Shown here: positions 6,538 to 6,872 of the stretch, piece by piece | Layout: every line of letters starts with the position of its first letter | Numbering within the stretch: position 1 is the first letter of the stretch | Assembly (NCBI GenBank): GCA_013361975.1 | Contig: JABFXB010000403.1 | Coordinates: 1 to 6,872, forward strand | Length of the DNA: 6,872 nt | From: Dermatophilaceae bacterium | Lineage (GTDB): Bacteria > Actinomycetota > Actinomycetes > Actinomycetales > Dermatophilaceae | Reading direction: 5' to 3' | Program-made: the position numbers and the translations under genes | The notes under the pieces: model-generated | What the model saw: only the letters and a program-made list of their open reading frames with translations | Told to the model about the DNA's origin: nothing | Database searches by the model: none

Positions 6538-6872
6538 ATGTCGATCAACCTGATCTACCTCATCGCCGGCGCGGCGATGTTCCTCGCAGCCGTGCTCCCC
6601 ACCGTCCTCGACCGGTATGCCGTCTCGGCCGCCATGGTGCTCCTCGTCCTGGGCATGGGCATCGGCCTGCTGCCGCTGCCGGAGGGCATGCGCCTGGACC
6701 CGCTCCTCATCCGGCCCCAGGTCGAGCGCATCACGGAGTTCACCATCCTCGTCGCGCTCATGGGCGTCGGCCTCGCGATCGACCGCTCCTTCGAGTGGCG
6801 CCGCCGCGCCGCATGGGCGTCGTGGTCGTCGACGTGGCGGCTGCTCGCGGTCGCGATGCCCCTGACGATCGC
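6538..6872 (+). CDS. Cation:proton antiporter, N-terminal part (3' partial)
   Basis: The visible 111 codons encode the N-terminus of a sodium or other monovalent cation/proton exchanger of the CPA (NhaP-like) type, an inner-membrane protein that exchanges protons for cations. Hydrophobic segments are visible at about 4-24, 30-48 and 66-81, and a fourth begins at 101. The stretch ITEFTILVALMGVGLAIDR (65-83), followed by a short Arg-rich loop and TWRLLAVAMPLTI (99-111), is characteristic of these transporters. The ion-binding Asp residues would lie beyond the right edge. ATG 6538 is the first in-frame start after the TGA at 6463; its ribosome binding site is unusually distant. It lies 116 bases after the GH13 gene and may be a separate unit. 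Exact ion specificity cannot be told from this fragment. Confidence 0.8.
   Translation, partial: MSINLIYLIAGAAMFLAAVLPTVLDRYAVSAAMVLLVLGMGIGLLPLPEGMRLDPLLIRPQVERITEFTILVALMGVGLAIDRSFEWRRRAAWASWSSTWRLLAVAMPLTI

Overview
The window is about 70% G+C by eye, with strongly G/C-biased third codon positions, GTG starts and short overlaps between genes. This points to a high-GC actinobacterium. The protein sequences and a recurring GTATGCCG octamer made me think of Micrococcales, possibly Intrasporangiaceae; that placement is inference from memory, not a search. All supported genes are on the + strand.

Region 1 (1-3628) looks like a three-gene operon. It opens inside a lysyl-tRNA synthetase-type gene that best matches the C-terminal synthetase half of LysX, the actinobacterial lysyl-phosphatidylglycerol synthetase/lysine-tRNA ligase. 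Its stop overlaps, by 10 bases, the start of a membrane-anchored alpha/beta hydrolase with an Asp/Glu-His-Ser type active site predicted to lie outside the membrane. That gene is followed, with a small gap or overlap depending on the start chosen, by a membrane-anchored SGNH/GDSL hydrolase with a Ser/Thr/Pro-rich linker. One possible maker of an aminoacyl ester of a membrane lipid is thus followed by two surface ester hydrolases, which suggests an envelope-lipid make-and-remove module.

A gap of about 100 bases (3629-3728) holds a perfect 6+6 inverted repeat but no clear promoter or terminator.

Region 2 (3729-6421) is a two-gene operon: a luciferase-like (LLM) flavin-dependent oxidoreductase resembling the TIGR03885 family, then a GH13 trehalose-synthase-like alpha-amylase-family enzyme whose GTG start overlaps the upstream TGA by four bases (GTGA). 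This pairing seems to recur in other genomes (recollection), but its shared pathway is not known to me.

Region 3 (6415-6872) begins with five tandem 11-base units covering the end of the GH13 gene. A short gap follows, then the N-terminal 111 codons of a cation:proton antiporter that runs off the right edge.
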